DNA from: Acidobacteriota bacterium
GTDB lineage: Bacteria > Acidobacteriota > Blastocatellia > Pyrinomonadales > Pyrinomonadaceae
Direction: 5' to 3'
Assembly: GCA_003697135.1 (NCBI GenBank)
Contig: RFGC01000038.1
Span: 1-64,000, forward strand
DNA length: 64,000 nt
Positions 16,901-25,412 of the stretch are shown here, one piece after another; positions within the stretch are counted from its first letter, which is position 1; each line of letters begins with the position of its first letter. Made by a program: the position numbers and the translations under genes. Below the pieces are notes generated by a model. That model saw only the letters and a program-made list of their open reading frames with translations, searched no databases and was not told the origin of the DNA.

Positions 16901-18271
16901 TTATTTTTTTATTTTTTTGAATATCCGAAATCCAAACGAATCAAGAAAAACCGCCGGCAAGGTTGTTTGCTTACTCTTCTTTGGAGTTATTTCACTGAAA
17001 TCTCCGCTTACTTCTACGAAACCAGAAAAAGGCGTGTTCGTAAGATTGATAGCCACAAGGATTTCTTCATCGCCATAAACTCGCTTAAAAGTTAGAACTC
17101 TTGCTTCATCAGAGTTTCTAACCCAGAGTAGCTCGCCGCGCCTTAGAGCAATATGATTTTTCCTAATCTGAATAATTGATTTGTAAAACGAAAGAAACTC
17201 CGGTCGGCGTTCTTGAATCTGCCAAAAGATGGGAAGTTTCTCGAATAAAGCAGGAGCACCCGATTCAGTCGTATCACCTACTTCCATGCCGTTGTAGATT
17301 AGCGGAATTCCATCAAGCATGAACACCAAGGCTTGTGCGGCTATTGCTCCATTTTCGCCAAAACGCACAATTGCCCGACGCTCGTCGTGATTATCTGAAA
17401 AACGCAATCTCAAAGCTCCTTTGGGATACTTTGCTTTTTGCTCTTCCCAAACCTGACGAATAGTAAATGCAGGTCTTTTGCCTTGCAAAACATCTGTTAA
17501 AGCTGAATGGATTGCCCATGAATAATCCATATCGAAGGCTTTCAGAAGTAAATCGGGCGATTCCCATTCGGCAAGCCAAAGTGTGCCGGGCTTGATTTTA
17601 TCAATTTCAGCACGCGCCTTCTCCCAAAAATCTGTTGGCACAAGACCTGCGACATCACATCGGAAGCCGTCCAAATCAAACTCACGAATCCAGAACTTGA
17701 GCATTTCAATCATGTATTGGCGAAGTTCTGGATTCTCATAGTTAAGATCGGCTACGTCGCTCCATTCTGGCACAGGTGAGATTATTTCACCACGATTGTT
17801 TTTTGTATAAAATTCAGGATTTTTCATCAACACAGAATCCCATGCCGTGTGGTTTGCTACAATGTCAATTATCACCTTCATTCCACGCTTATGAGCTTCA
17901 GCAATCAGTTTCTTCAAGTCGCTCGCAGTTCCATAATCCGAATTTATTGCATAATAATCACGAACGGAATAGGGACTTCCGAGTGAACCTTTCTTTTTTG
18001 CCTGTCCAATTGGATGTATCGGCATCAACCACAGGACGTTTACTCCTAAATCTCTCAATCGGTCAAGATCGCTCGTGATGGAGTTAAAATCGCCTTTCTG
18101 AGAATAATTACGCGGGAAAATCTCATAAATTACAGCATCTTGAATCCAGTCTGCACTTTTGCGTGCGGTTTCTTTGGAATAATCTTGATTCGTCTGACAA
18201 AGGATGGAAACCGAAAAAAGCAAACATAAAGTTGCAGTGGAAAGCGCTCTAAAAACAAATCTTCGTTTCAT
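16901..18271 (-). CDS. Secreted alpha-amylase-family glycosidase (GH13)
   Basis: Extracytoplasmic glycoside hydrolase acting on alpha-glucans, 456 residues. A signal peptide covers about residues 1-26 (LSTATLCLLFSVSILC, with a Cys at 25 that might allow lipidation). The (beta/alpha)8 signature regions are intact: DIVANH at 136-141, GFRCD with nucleophile D206, E235 in LAEWES as acid/base, and NHDE with D296. The C-terminal beta domain is short. It is convergent with nadV. Substrate (starch, maltodextrin or trehalose-like) cannot be told from sequence alone. Confidence 0.9.
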   Translation of the reverse strand: MKRRFVFRALSTATLCLLFSVSILCQTNQDYSKETARKSADWIQDAVIYEIFPRNYSQKGDFNSITSDLDRLRDLGVNVLWLMPIHPIGQAKKKGSLGSPYSVRDYYAINSDYGTASDLKKLIAEAHKRGMKVIIDIVANHTAWDSVLMKNPEFYTKNNRGEIISPVPEWSDVADLNYENPELRQYMIEMLKFWIREFDLDGFRCDVAGLVPTDFWEKARAEIDKIKPGTLWLAEWESPDLLLKAFDMDYSWAIHSALTDVLQGKRPAFTIRQVWEEQKAKYPKGALRLRFSDNHDERRAIVRFGENGAIAAQALVFMLDGIPLIYNGMEVGDTTESGAPALFEKLPIFWQIQERRPEFLSFYKSIIQIRKNHIALRRGELLWVRNSDEARVLTFKRVYGDEEILVAINLTNTPFSGFVEVSGDFSEITPKKSKQTTLPAVFLDSFGFRIFKKIKK

Positions 18272-18345
18272 ACATTGCCAATTCGATAATTTTAGTTTTT
18301 TAAGGTCCTAATGGCTAATGCGATTTTAACAAGAATAGCGCATAA

Positions 18346-18378
18346 AAATTCAGACCGACTCATCATCGGTCTGAATTT
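18346..18378 (-). terminator. Intrinsic terminator after the glycine-zipper gene
   Basis: A perfect 13-bp stem (18346-18358 with 18366-18378) encloses a 7-base loop. On the minus strand it is followed by a T-run. It sits 50 bases downstream of the stop of the gene at 18428-19933. Confidence 0.85.
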
Positions 18379-18427
18379 CCTGCAAACACATTAAAGGCAA
18401 AAATCAAGGGACGATATGAATTTTGCT

Positions 18428-19933
18428 CTACTTTGTGTTGGGTGTAGAAGCTTGAACCATTATGGTAGAACCTGCCTTTAGTTCTAGATCGTCCTTTCCT
18501 TGAATGGCAACAGAACCAGCACCTGCTGAAGCACCTATGATAGCTCCGATTGCCGCACCCTTAGCACCACCGGCGATGGCACCTATTACTGCTCCTAAAG
18601 CGGCTCCGATTCCACCACGCTTGACAGCTTCTTTCGTTTGACTATCTCCTTTTGTGGTTCCTTCAGGATCAACCTTAATGGTTTTCCCTTCGGTGTCGGT
18701 TACGCTCATCACGATTCCCCTAAAAGCGTATGTTTCACCATTAGGCATTCTAATAGTCTCGAAGTTGAAAGTAATCTGAGACCGTCCACTTATCCGTCCT
18801 GAACGGTTGACATTTGTAAGATAACCTTCAACCACAGCTCCGCGAAATTGTGTTGGCGAAACTATGGTCATCGAAAATCGATCATAGTTTTTCGATGTCT
18901 TCGTTGAAACATCGTTTTCCAAAGTCCCAGTTAGAACGATGCCATTCGGGACAATAAATTTCCTGTTTTCTGATGCTCCTACAACAATACTTGGAGAGCT
19001 TCCATCGTATATGTTGAATCTGGCTACTGAATCAGTCTTGAGATAGTAGCTTTCGGCAGAAACTTCTCGATCTAGGTAATCAACTCTGACGCTTCGAGTA
19101 ACCTTGATTTGGTTACCACCATCAATTGACGAAAAAGTAACCCTATAATCGCTGTCATCGCTAGTGCTGTAGAGTGAAAGTTCTCCACCGAAGAGAGTCG
19201 CACGAATTTTAACTGTTCTACCGTCTGCGAGTGTCTGTAAGCGCTCTTGCCCATCTGCGATTACTTCAAGCTGTGGTGCAAAGCTAGAAGCTAATTTAAC
19301 GTTATTGCCCCTGATTTCAATAGCAAGACGCTGTGGCGGGGCAAGTAATACTTGCAAGTCTCTTTCAGCTGCCTCTTTGTAGTAAACATTGCTCTCCGAA
19401 ACCACTTTTTTGGCAATCTGGCTAACATCATCGCTACGAGATGCATCCAGAGAGTATGTCCCGGTAAGCCCGCCACGAAAGCTCGTTCCATTATTTTGAC
19501 TGCTCCACGAAATTCCATAAAGCCTTGCTAAACTATCAAAAGAATCCCTTATGCTGTTCCAATCTCTTTGCAACCTAAAACTCGGACGAAAGCCATTAAA
19601 TTCATTCTCAAAACCTTTGGCTTTTGCAATAAGATTTGAAACATCGAAACGGCTATCACGCCTTCTTAAAAGTTTTTCTTGAAAATCATCAAGCTCATAC
19701 TGCAAATCATCAAAAGCCTGCAAAAGTCTTTCTTCTTGAGAGCTTGGGATCCTCCTTCGGCTTACTTCGTCTTGCAAGTTTAACCTAAAGTCATCTAATC
19801 TAACTCTAAGTTGTGCAACTATGGTTCTAGCTTCTCTTTCATTAACGGTATTATTTCGTTGAGCTTCAACCGTTGAGAAAGAAGCTAGACTTACAAGTAG
19901 CATTGCTAAGAAACCAAAAAACTTACTTTTCAT
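18428..19933 (-). CDS. Secreted protein of unknown function with C-terminal glycine zipper
   Basis: Unrecognised exported protein, 501 residues. A signal peptide occupies residues 1-24 ([20 protein letters not shown]). A helical, charged region with many Arg and Asp follows to about residue 130, then a beta-rich central part. Near residues 435-475 comes a glycine zipper ([17 protein letters not shown] repeated), a membrane-inserting motif seen in outer-membrane and pore-like proteins. A short polar tail ends the protein. The ribosome-binding site GGAGGAAG before the ATG is strong and a terminator follows, so it is a monocistronic gene. An envelope role is inference. Confidence 0.7.
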   Translation of the reverse strand: MKSKFFGFLAMLLVSLASFSTVEAQRNNTVNEREARTIVAQLRVRLDDFRLNLQDEVSRRRIPSSQEERLLQAFDDLQYELDDFQEKLLRRRDSRFDVSNLIAKAKGFENEFNGFRPSFRLQRDWNSIRDSFDSLARLYGISWSSQNNGTSFRGGLTGTYSLDASRSDDVSQIAKKVVSESNVYYKEAAERDLQVLLAPPQRLAIEIRGNNVKLASSFAPQLEVIADGQERLQTLADGRTVKIRATLFGGELSLYSTSDDSDYRVTFSSIDGGNQIKVTRSVRVDYLDREVSAESYYLKTDSVARFNIYDGSSPSIVVGASENRKFIVPNGIVLTGTLENDVSTKTSKNYDRFSMTIVSPTQFRGAVVEGYLTNVNRSGRISGRSQITFNFETIRMPNGETYAFRGIVMSVTDTEGKTIKVDPEGTTKGDSQTKEAVKRGGIGAALGAVIGAIAGGAKGAAIGAIIGASAGAGSVAIQGKDDLELKAGSTIMVQASTPNTK

Positions 19934-19994
19934 CCTTTACTTCCTCCGCCATCGAATTTTGACGCAAGCTTTGATTTCTCAAAACTTCTTTAGG

Positions 19995-20024
19995 TTGTCA
20001 AAATTCTTCTTTTTATGTTACAAT
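19995..20024 (+). promoter_or_regulatory. Candidate promoter of the OsmC gene
   Basis: TTGTCA (19995-20000), 18-base spacer, and an extended -10 element TGTTACAAT ending at 20024 (-10 box TACAAT at 20019-20024). Transcription would start about 35 bases before the OsmC-family gene. Confidence 0.6.
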
Positions 20025-20066
20025 GAAAATTGAATACAAAAAAATTGCGAGGTCTTTGAGTTCAAA

Positions 20067-20504
20067 ATGATGAAAGTATCGGTGCAGTTCAATGAAAACG
20101 AAGGAACTTTTACAGGAAAGTTCTCCGAAAAAGGCAAAATAAAAATTGGTTCAAGCCTTGAAGGCGAAATCCCGACACCAAAACAGCTAGTTTTATTAGC
20201 GGTAGGGACTTGCTCAGCTATTGATGTTGTTTCAATTCTGCAAAAAAAGCGCCAGAAAATCAGTAGCTATGAGATAGAAATCTCTGGAGAATCACGCGAA
20301 GAGCATCCAAAATCTTTCTCGAAAATTCATATTCACCATATTCTTAAAGGCGAAAATCTCTCGACAAAAGCTGTAGAGCAAGCAATTGAGCTTTCCGACA
20401 AAAAATACTGTAGCGTTGCCGCAACTCTGAGACCTACGGCAACCATTACAACAAGTTTCGAGATATTGCAGGATGAAGTATCTCAAACACAGCAGGCTAG
20501 TTAA
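20067..20504 (+). CDS. OsmC/Ohr-family protein
   Basis: Thiol-dependent peroxidase-fold protein, 145 residues. The two conserved cysteines of the family are present, in AVGTCSAIDVVSIL and KKYCSVAATL, on the expected helices. The sequence is closer in pattern to the YhfA-like OsmC branch than to Ohr. The likely function is detoxification of organic hydroperoxides, or a related thiol reaction, in the cytoplasm. ATG codons at 20067 and 20070 are both possible starts. It is followed 26 bases later by ispE on the same strand. Confidence 0.85.
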   Translation: MMKVSVQFNENEGTFTGKFSEKGKIKIGSSLEGEIPTPKQLVLLAVGTCSAIDVVSILQKKRQKISSYEIEISGESREEHPKSFSKIHIHHILKGENLSTKAVEQAIELSDKKYCSVAATLRPTATITTSFEILQDEVSQTQQAS

Positions 20505-20530
20505 TTTTTAGTAACAAACAGCAACCCTTT

Positions 20531-21451
20531 ATGCAAACCTTCTCTCTGCCTTCATTTGCGAAGATAAATTGGTTTTTGCGAGTTTTAGGCAAAAGAGATG
20601 ACGGATTCCATGAAATCTGCACCGCTTTTCAAACAATTTCGCTTTGCGATGTTCTTACCTTTTCTGAAATAGACTCTGACGAAATCATCTTCACATGCTC
20701 CGAGCCGAGTTTATCATCAAGAGAGAACATTATCTTTCGAGCGACAGAAAAGCTTAAAGAAAAGTTTGGCATCAAACTCGGAGCAAGAATTCATCTTGAG
20801 AAAAGAATTCCGTTTCCCGGTGGTCTTGGTGGTGGCTCGAGTAACTGCGCTATTGCGCTCATAGGACTTGCGAAATTATGGAATCTTAAAGTCGAGATCA
20901 ATGATTTTTGCGAAATCGGTGCTCAAATCGGCTCAGATGTGCCTTTTTTCTTCTATGGCGGCACTTGCTTTGCAACAGGACGTGGAACTGAAATCTTTCC
21001 AACCGAAGACATACAAGAAAAATACATGCTGATAGTAACGCCTAATGTTTTCATCTCCACAAAAGAAGCCTACCAAAGATTAAACGCTGATAGCTTGACA
21101 AAAAACGCTTCAAAGGCTAACCTAAAAATTTGCTGCGATGAACTAAAAAGGTTGCAAATAGCACTCAGCTTCAAGAACGATCAAAGAGCTGAGTCGCTAA
21201 ACGATTTTGAAAAGCTGGTTTTTGAAAGCGAGCCTGAAGTCAAAAAAGTTAAAGAAGCGCTTCTGAACGAAGGAGCAAAATTCGCTCAAATGTCCGGAAG
21301 CGGTTCTAGTATCTTTGCGATATTTGAAAACGAAATTACACGGCAAACGGCTTTGAAAAATTTGGGAAAATACACAAACTGGAAAAAGTTTGCCGTAACA
21401 ACCGTAGATCGGGAAAACTATCGTAAAACTCTAGGTCTTGAAAAGCTTTGA
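20531..21451 (+). CDS. ispE: 4-diphosphocytidyl-2-C-methyl-D-erythritol kinase
   Basis: GHMP kinase that phosphorylates CDP-methylerythritol in the MEP isoprenoid pathway, 306 residues. The N-terminal PSFAKINWFLRVLGKRDDGFHEI is diagnostic. The ATP-binding loop PGGLGGGSSNCA sits near residues 97-108, and the C-terminal motif QMSGSGSSIFAIF is conserved. Position before prs and rplY is a common bacterial arrangement. It implies that this organism makes isoprenoids by the MEP rather than the mevalonate route. Confidence 0.94.
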   Translation: MQTFSLPSFAKINWFLRVLGKRDDGFHEICTAFQTISLCDVLTFSEIDSDEIIFTCSEPSLSSRENIIFRATEKLKEKFGIKLGARIHLEKRIPFPGGLGGGSSNCAIALIGLAKLWNLKVEINDFCEIGAQIGSDVPFFFYGGTCFATGRGTEIFPTEDIQEKYMLIVTPNVFISTKEAYQRLNADSLTKNASKANLKICCDELKRLQIALSFKNDQRAESLNDFEKLVFESEPEVKKVKEALLNEGAKFAQMSGSGSSIFAIFENEITRQTALKNLGKYTNWKKFAVTTVDRENYRKTLGLEKL

Positions 21452-21565
21452 AATTGCAAGCCTAGGCTGCAAGTTTTCAGTTGTTACTGGAGTTTTTGGT
21501 TTCCTTAAATTTCCCGAATCTTTTTCAAAAGAAGCGCAGCGGTTGTTTCCGAGTAGTTTTTGCGT

Positions 21566-21640
21566 TGGGGTGTAGCCAAGTGGTAAGGCACCGGTCTTTG
21601 GAACCGGCATTCGTAGGTTCGAATCCTACCGCCCCAGCCA
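21566..21640 (+). tRNA. tRNA-Gln (anticodon UUG), CCA encoded
   Basis: Acceptor TGGGGTG (21566-21572) pairs with CGCCCCA (21630-21636), discriminator G at 21637, CCA encoded at 21638-21640. Anticodon stem CCGGT/ACCGG encloses loop CTTTGGA, with TTG at 21598-21600. T arm TAGGTTCGAATCCTA is intact. It decodes CAA. Confidence 0.97.
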
Positions 21641-21648
21641 CAATTTTC

Positions 21649-21680
21649 AAAAAGGCAACTCTACTCGGAGTTGCCTTTTT
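21649..21680 (+). terminator. Intrinsic terminator after tRNA-Gln
   Basis: A 13-bp perfect stem (21649-21661 with 21668-21680) with a 6-base loop ends in five T residues, 8 bases after the tRNA. The A-rich left arm makes it potentially bidirectional. Confidence 0.85.
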
Positions 21681-21744
21681 GAGTTTTGGCTCTCTTTTAG
21701 GTTTTTGAAGTTTTTGCTTCTGCAAAAGTAAGGCAAGAAAAGTC

Positions 21745-22701
21745 ATGAGCGTCAACGGGAATATAAAAATTTTCACTGGCAATGCTCACCCGGAATTGGC
21801 TAAAGAGATTTGTGAGCATCTCAGTTGTGATCTCGGCATAGCGAATACTTCGCGCTTTTCCGATGGCGAATTTAACTTCAGTATAGGTGAGAATGTTCGT
21901 GGTGCCGATGTCTTTATCATTCAACCAACTTGCCCGCCGACTGATACTCACTTGATGGAACTTTTGATAATGATTGACGCCTTTATTCGGGCATCAGCAG
22001 AAAGAGTAACGGCAGTGATACCTTATTTTGGATATGCGCGTTCGGACAAGAAAGACAAACCACGCGTTCCAATCTCGGCTAAATTAGTTGCAAACCTCAT
22101 AACCACAGCTGGTGCTCATAGAGTCATGACAATTGACCTGCATGCCGCTCAAATACAAGGATTCTTCGATATTCCCGTTGACCATCTTTTTGCCGCACCA
22201 GTGATAATAAAGTATTTCCAGGAAAATCCGCTAGAAGACTTAGTGGTTGTCGCACCTGATACGGGCGGAGCAGAAAGAGCAAGAGCATACGCAAAGAGAT
22301 TGAACGCCGGCTTGGCTTTGGTTGACAAGCGACGTGAAAAAGCTAATGTTGCCGAAGTCATGAATGTTGTAGGCGATGTCAAAGGGAAAAACTGCCTGAT
22401 AGTTGATGATATGTGCGACACAGGCGGGACACTATCAAAAGTTGCCGAAGCGCTTTACAATAACGGAGCTAAAAGCATCAGAGCATGTTTTACACATGCC
22501 GTTTTGTCCGGCAACGCTGTAGAGACTTTGAGCAAATCGCATATCGAAAAAATCATCGTTACAAACACAATTCCGCTTAGAGATTCGGCAAAAAAATTAG
22601 CTGAAGAAGGCAGAATTGAGGTTTTAAGTGTTGCCAAACTCTTGGCTAGAGGCATTAAATCCATTCACGACGAAACTAGTGTTTCATCATTGTTCATTTA
22701 G
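21745..22701 (+). CDS. prs: Ribose-phosphate pyrophosphokinase
   Basis: Makes PRPP from ribose-5-phosphate and ATP for nucleotide, histidine and NAD synthesis; 318 residues, the normal length. The family signatures are present: FSDGEFNFSIGENVRG and the regulatory flexible-loop region near FGYARSDKKDKPRVPISAKL. The PRPP-binding loop is LIVDDMCDTGGT, near residues 221-232. It starts a run of closely spaced plus-strand genes through rplI. Its product also feeds the nicotinamide phosphoribosyltransferase encoded at 15482-16879. Confidence 0.96.
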   Translation: MSVNGNIKIFTGNAHPELAKEICEHLSCDLGIANTSRFSDGEFNFSIGENVRGADVFIIQPTCPPTDTHLMELLIMIDAFIRASAERVTAVIPYFGYARSDKKDKPRVPISAKLVANLITTAGAHRVMTIDLHAAQIQGFFDIPVDHLFAAPVIIKYFQENPLEDLVVVAPDTGGAERARAYAKRLNAGLALVDKRREKANVAEVMNVVGDVKGKNCLIVDDMCDTGGTLSKVAEALYNNGAKSIRACFTHAVLSGNAVETLSKSHIEKIIVTNTIPLRDSAKKLAEEGRIEVLSVAKLLARGIKSIHDETSVSSLFI

Positions 22702-22712
22702 AGGTAAGTTTT

Positions 22713-23360
22713 ATGGCAGAAAGAATTACGGTTAAAGCTGTAAGAAGAGAAAAAATGGGAAAAGAGGTAGCTAAAAAGCTACGCCGTCAAGGTAAGGTTC
22801 CAATGATTGTTTATGGTGGTGGCGGTGACTGCATTCCAGTTGCAGCCGATTTGAAAGACATTGCGGCCATTTTGAGATCGGAAACTGGGCACCATACGGT
22901 TTTCACGCTCGATATTGAAGGCATAGGTGAAAACACTGTTATTTTCCAAGATAGGCAAATACATCCCGTAACTGGTCGCTTGCTTCATGCAGACCTACGC
23001 AGAATCACCCAAGGCGAGAAGATAGAAGTTGCAATACCGATTCATCTGGTTGGCGAACCCGAAGGCGTGAAAGTGCAAGGTGGAATTTTGGAGCAAGTTT
23101 TGCGTGAGGTTACGGTTTTGTGCGACCCGCTTAACATGCCTGAATTCCTTGAAATAGATGTTTCACATCTGAAAGTAGGGCAATCGCTTCATGTGTTTGA
23201 AGCTAAGTTTCCTGAAGGCTTGGAAGTGGTAGAAGAACCTGATTCTGTGATTGCAACTGTTGTCTATGTCAAAGAAGAAGAACTTGAACCGCAGACTGAA
23301 TCTGCCGGTGAGCCTGAAGTCATAGGCAAGAAGAAAGAAGAAAAGAAAGAGGAAGAATAA
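22713..23360 (+). CDS. rplY: 50S ribosomal protein L25 (TL5/CTC type)
   Basis: 5S rRNA-binding ribosomal protein of the long general-stress (CTC) type, 215 residues. The N-terminal L25 domain (KAVRREKMGKEVAKKLRRQGKVPMIVYGG) is followed by the C-terminal TL5 beta domain (EVTVLCDPLNMPEFLEIDVSHL). An acidic/lysine-rich tail rich in E and K ends the protein. It lies 11 bases after prs and 9 bases before pth, the standard prs-ctc-pth arrangement. AGAGGTAAG before the ATG is a good ribosome-binding site. Confidence 0.95.
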   Translation: MAERITVKAVRREKMGKEVAKKLRRQGKVPMIVYGGGGDCIPVAADLKDIAAILRSETGHHTVFTLDIEGIGENTVIFQDRQIHPVTGRLLHADLRRITQGEKIEVAIPIHLVGEPEGVKVQGGILEQVLREVTVLCDPLNMPEFLEIDVSHLKVGQSLHVFEAKFPEGLEVVEEPDSVIATVVYVKEEELEPQTESAGEPEVIGKKKEEKKEEE

Positions 23361-23369
23361 CTGCGCTAG

Positions 23370-23960
23370 ATGCAGACCATTGAAAATTGGCTGGTTATCG
23401 GACTTGGCAATCCGGGGAAAGAGTATGAAAAAACTCGGCATAATCTCGGATTCATGTTGGTTGATTTACTAGCCAGCCAAGCCAATATTCAAATAAAACG
23501 CGAAGAATGCCGTTCTCTTGTTGGCCTTATCAAAATCGAGAATCGGCAAGTTGAGCTTGTTAAACCGCAAACTTATATGAATTTGAGTGGTGAAGCCGTT
23601 GCTTGTTTGCTACAAAAGCCTTCGAGATCGATTGAGCGAATGATTGTCATAACAGACGACTTGGCTCTGCCGTTTGGTAGAATCAGAGTTCGTGCAAGAG
23701 GCTCTGCTGGTGGACACAATGGCTTGAAATCGATCATAAACTGTTTAAGAACAGACAACTTTATTCGCCTAAGAATCGGGATCAAGCCCGATCATCCTAT
23801 TTCGGACACCAGAAATTTCGTTTTGGAAAACTTTTCAACAAGAGATTTAGAAAAACTTGAGAAAATTTTGCAAAAAAGCGCCGATGCCGTTCGCACTACA
23901 ATCTGCGAAGGTGTCGAGAAAGCCATGTCAAAATTTAATTCCATAAAGGAGGAACTTTGA
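23370..23960 (+). CDS. pth: Peptidyl-tRNA hydrolase
   Basis: Recycles tRNA by cleaving peptidyl-tRNA released from stalled ribosomes, 196 residues. Key elements are GLGNPGKEYEKTRHNLGFM with the catalytic His, KPQTYMNLSGEAV with the conserved Asn, and the DDLALPFGRIRVRARGSAGGHNGLKS region. The stop at 23958-23960 is 3 bases before the rpsF start. The AAGGAGG that serves rpsF lies inside the 3' end of this gene, so the two are tightly linked. Confidence 0.95.
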   Translation: MQTIENWLVIGLGNPGKEYEKTRHNLGFMLVDLLASQANIQIKREECRSLVGLIKIENRQVELVKPQTYMNLSGEAVACLLQKPSRSIERMIVITDDLALPFGRIRVRARGSAGGHNGLKSIINCLRTDNFIRLRIGIKPDHPISDTRNFVLENFSTRDLEKLEKILQKSADAVRTTICEGVEKAMSKFNSIKEEL

Positions 23961-23963
23961 AAG

Positions 23964-24377
23964 TTGAGCAACAAGAGAGTTTACGAAGTGATGTATATTG
24001 CGCTTCCCGAAGCTGACGACGAAGAAATCTCAAAAATCAATGAGACCTTGAAAAAAGCAATCGAAGCACAAGGCGGAAGCGTCGTCAAAATAGAAGACTG
24101 GGGAAAGCGAAAACTCGCTTATGAGATAAAACACAAACACGAAGGACGTTATGTTTTGATAGAGCTAGAAGGCTCAGGTAAAGAGATAGCTGAGCTTGAA
24201 CGTAGAATGAGAGTCAACGACAAAATAATGAGATTTATTACTGTGCGCGTTGACGAAGACAGAAAAGCGGCTGAAAAGATACGCGCAAAAAGACAGAAAC
24301 GAAGAGCAAGAATCGGCGCAGTTAAAGTAGCCGAAGTGGCTCAAGCTACAACCGAAGAACAACCGCAGGAGGAATAG
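23964..24377 (+). CDS. rpsF: 30S ribosomal protein S6 (TTG start)
   Basis: Small-subunit protein that pairs with S18, 137 residues. The sequence begins (M)[12 protein letters not shown], matching the S6 N-terminus, and contains [20 protein letters not shown]. No ATG or GTG lies at the right place. The TTG at 23964 is supported by AAGGAGG at 23946-23952, 11 bases upstream. A lysine/arginine-rich and then Glu-rich tail extends beyond the core. First gene of rpsF-rpsR-rplI. Confidence 0.94.
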   Translation: MSNKRVYEVMYIALPEADDEEISKINETLKKAIEAQGGSVVKIEDWGKRKLAYEIKHKHEGRYVLIELEGSGKEIAELERRMRVNDKIMRFITVRVDEDRKAAEKIRAKRQKRRARIGAVKVAEVAQATTEEQPQEE

Positions 24378-24381
24378 TCTT

Positions 24382-24657
24382 ATGGATAACGAAAAGAAAA
24401 TCAATATGCAAGAAAATGTTGAAAATGAAATTAACCAAGCCAACATTCAAAGAACAACAGCAAGAAATCGTTTGCAAATAGAAATCCCTGAATATATTGA
24501 CTGGAAAGACGTAAAGTTTCTAGAGCAGTTCATTCCGGAACGCGGTAAGATAATGCCGCGCCGCATTTCTGGAGTTTCAGCAAGGGAACAAAGGCTTATC
24601 GCAAGAGCAATAAAACGCGCTAGAATCATGGCACTTCTGCCTTTTGTTAAAGACTAG
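24382..24657 (+). CDS. rpsR: 30S ribosomal protein S18
   Basis: Partner of S6 on the platform of the small subunit, 91 residues. The core is intact: [20 protein letters not shown], then [30 protein letters not shown]. The N-terminal ~30 residues are longer than in E. coli and polar. It starts 4 bases after rpsF; the ribosome-binding site CAGGAGG overlaps the end of rpsF, indicating coupling. Confidence 0.95.
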   Translation: MDNEKKINMQENVENEINQANIQRTTARNRLQIEIPEYIDWKDVKFLEQFIPERGKIMPRRISGVSAREQRLIARAIKRARIMALLPFVKD

Positions 24658-24705
24658 CGTTAAAACTAAGTTTAAGAACTAAAAACAGAATAAGGAGATA
24701 AACCT

Positions 24706-25209
24706 ATGGCGACGATAACAGTATTGTTGCGAGAAGATATTGACAATCTCGGAGGACGTGGAGAGATAGTGAAGGTCAAAGCAGGCTACGCACGAAACTA
24801 TCTTCTCCCACGCAATCTTGCAGTTTTGGCAACAAAAGGAAACATTAAACAAATTGAACAGGAAAGAGCGGCACTCTTGAGGAAAGCGGCAAAAGAAAAG
24901 GCAACAGCTCAAGCACAAGCCGAACAGATGAAAAACTTGACTTTGGTTTTTGAAAGAAAAGTCGGAGAACATGGAATCTTGTTCGGCTCTGTTACATCAA
25001 TGGACATTGCTGAAGCCTTGCAAACAAAAGGCTATGAGATTGACAGAAAGAAAATCATGCTGAAAGAGCCAATAAAAGAAACTGGCGACTACACGGTGCC
25101 GATAAAACTTCATCGAGAGGTAATACTGGAACTTCCAATTACAGTCGTTCCAGAAGGCGGTCAACAGCCAACCAGTGTAAAAGAGTCAAAAGAAAAAGCT
25201 TCAAAATGA
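24706..25209 (+). CDS. rplI: 50S ribosomal protein L9
   Basis: Large-subunit protein with two rRNA-binding domains joined by a long helix, 167 residues. N-domain: LREDIDNLGGRGEIVKVKAGYARNYLLP. Helix: Glu/Lys/Ala/Gln-rich near residues 45-80. C-domain: VGEHGILFGSVTSMDIAEAL. It has a strong AAGGAGA ribosome-binding site and is the last gene before a terminator. It is followed 203 bases later by dnaB. Confidence 0.95.
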   Translation: MATITVLLREDIDNLGGRGEIVKVKAGYARNYLLPRNLAVLATKGNIKQIEQERAALLRKAAKEKATAQAQAEQMKNLTLVFERKVGEHGILFGSVTSMDIAEALQTKGYEIDRKKIMLKEPIKETGDYTVPIKLHREVILELPITVVPEGGQQPTSVKESKEKASK

Positions 25210-25298
25210 AAGCAAAAAAGTAAAGAGAGAAAAAATTCCACGCCACAGAGGCGAGAACCTAAAAACCCTTTGAGCTTTTAGAAAATTGGGCTATCATC

Positions 25299-25349
25299 AA
25301 AGACTGCAACAGGAATTTAACAAACCTGAAAAAGCAGTCTTTATTTTTC
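25299..25349 (+). terminator. Terminator between rplI and dnaB
   Basis: A 9-bp perfect stem (25299-25307 with 25334-25342) contains an inner CAGG/CCTG stem and is followed by TATTTTT. It should end transcripts of the prs-rplI unit, giving dnaB its own expression. Confidence 0.7.
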
Positions 25350-25412
25350 TGAAAAAGTGGTTTTTCTGAGGCGTTAGAATTTGCTTTTTAACCTGAGAAA
25401 ATTTTTCCGAAA

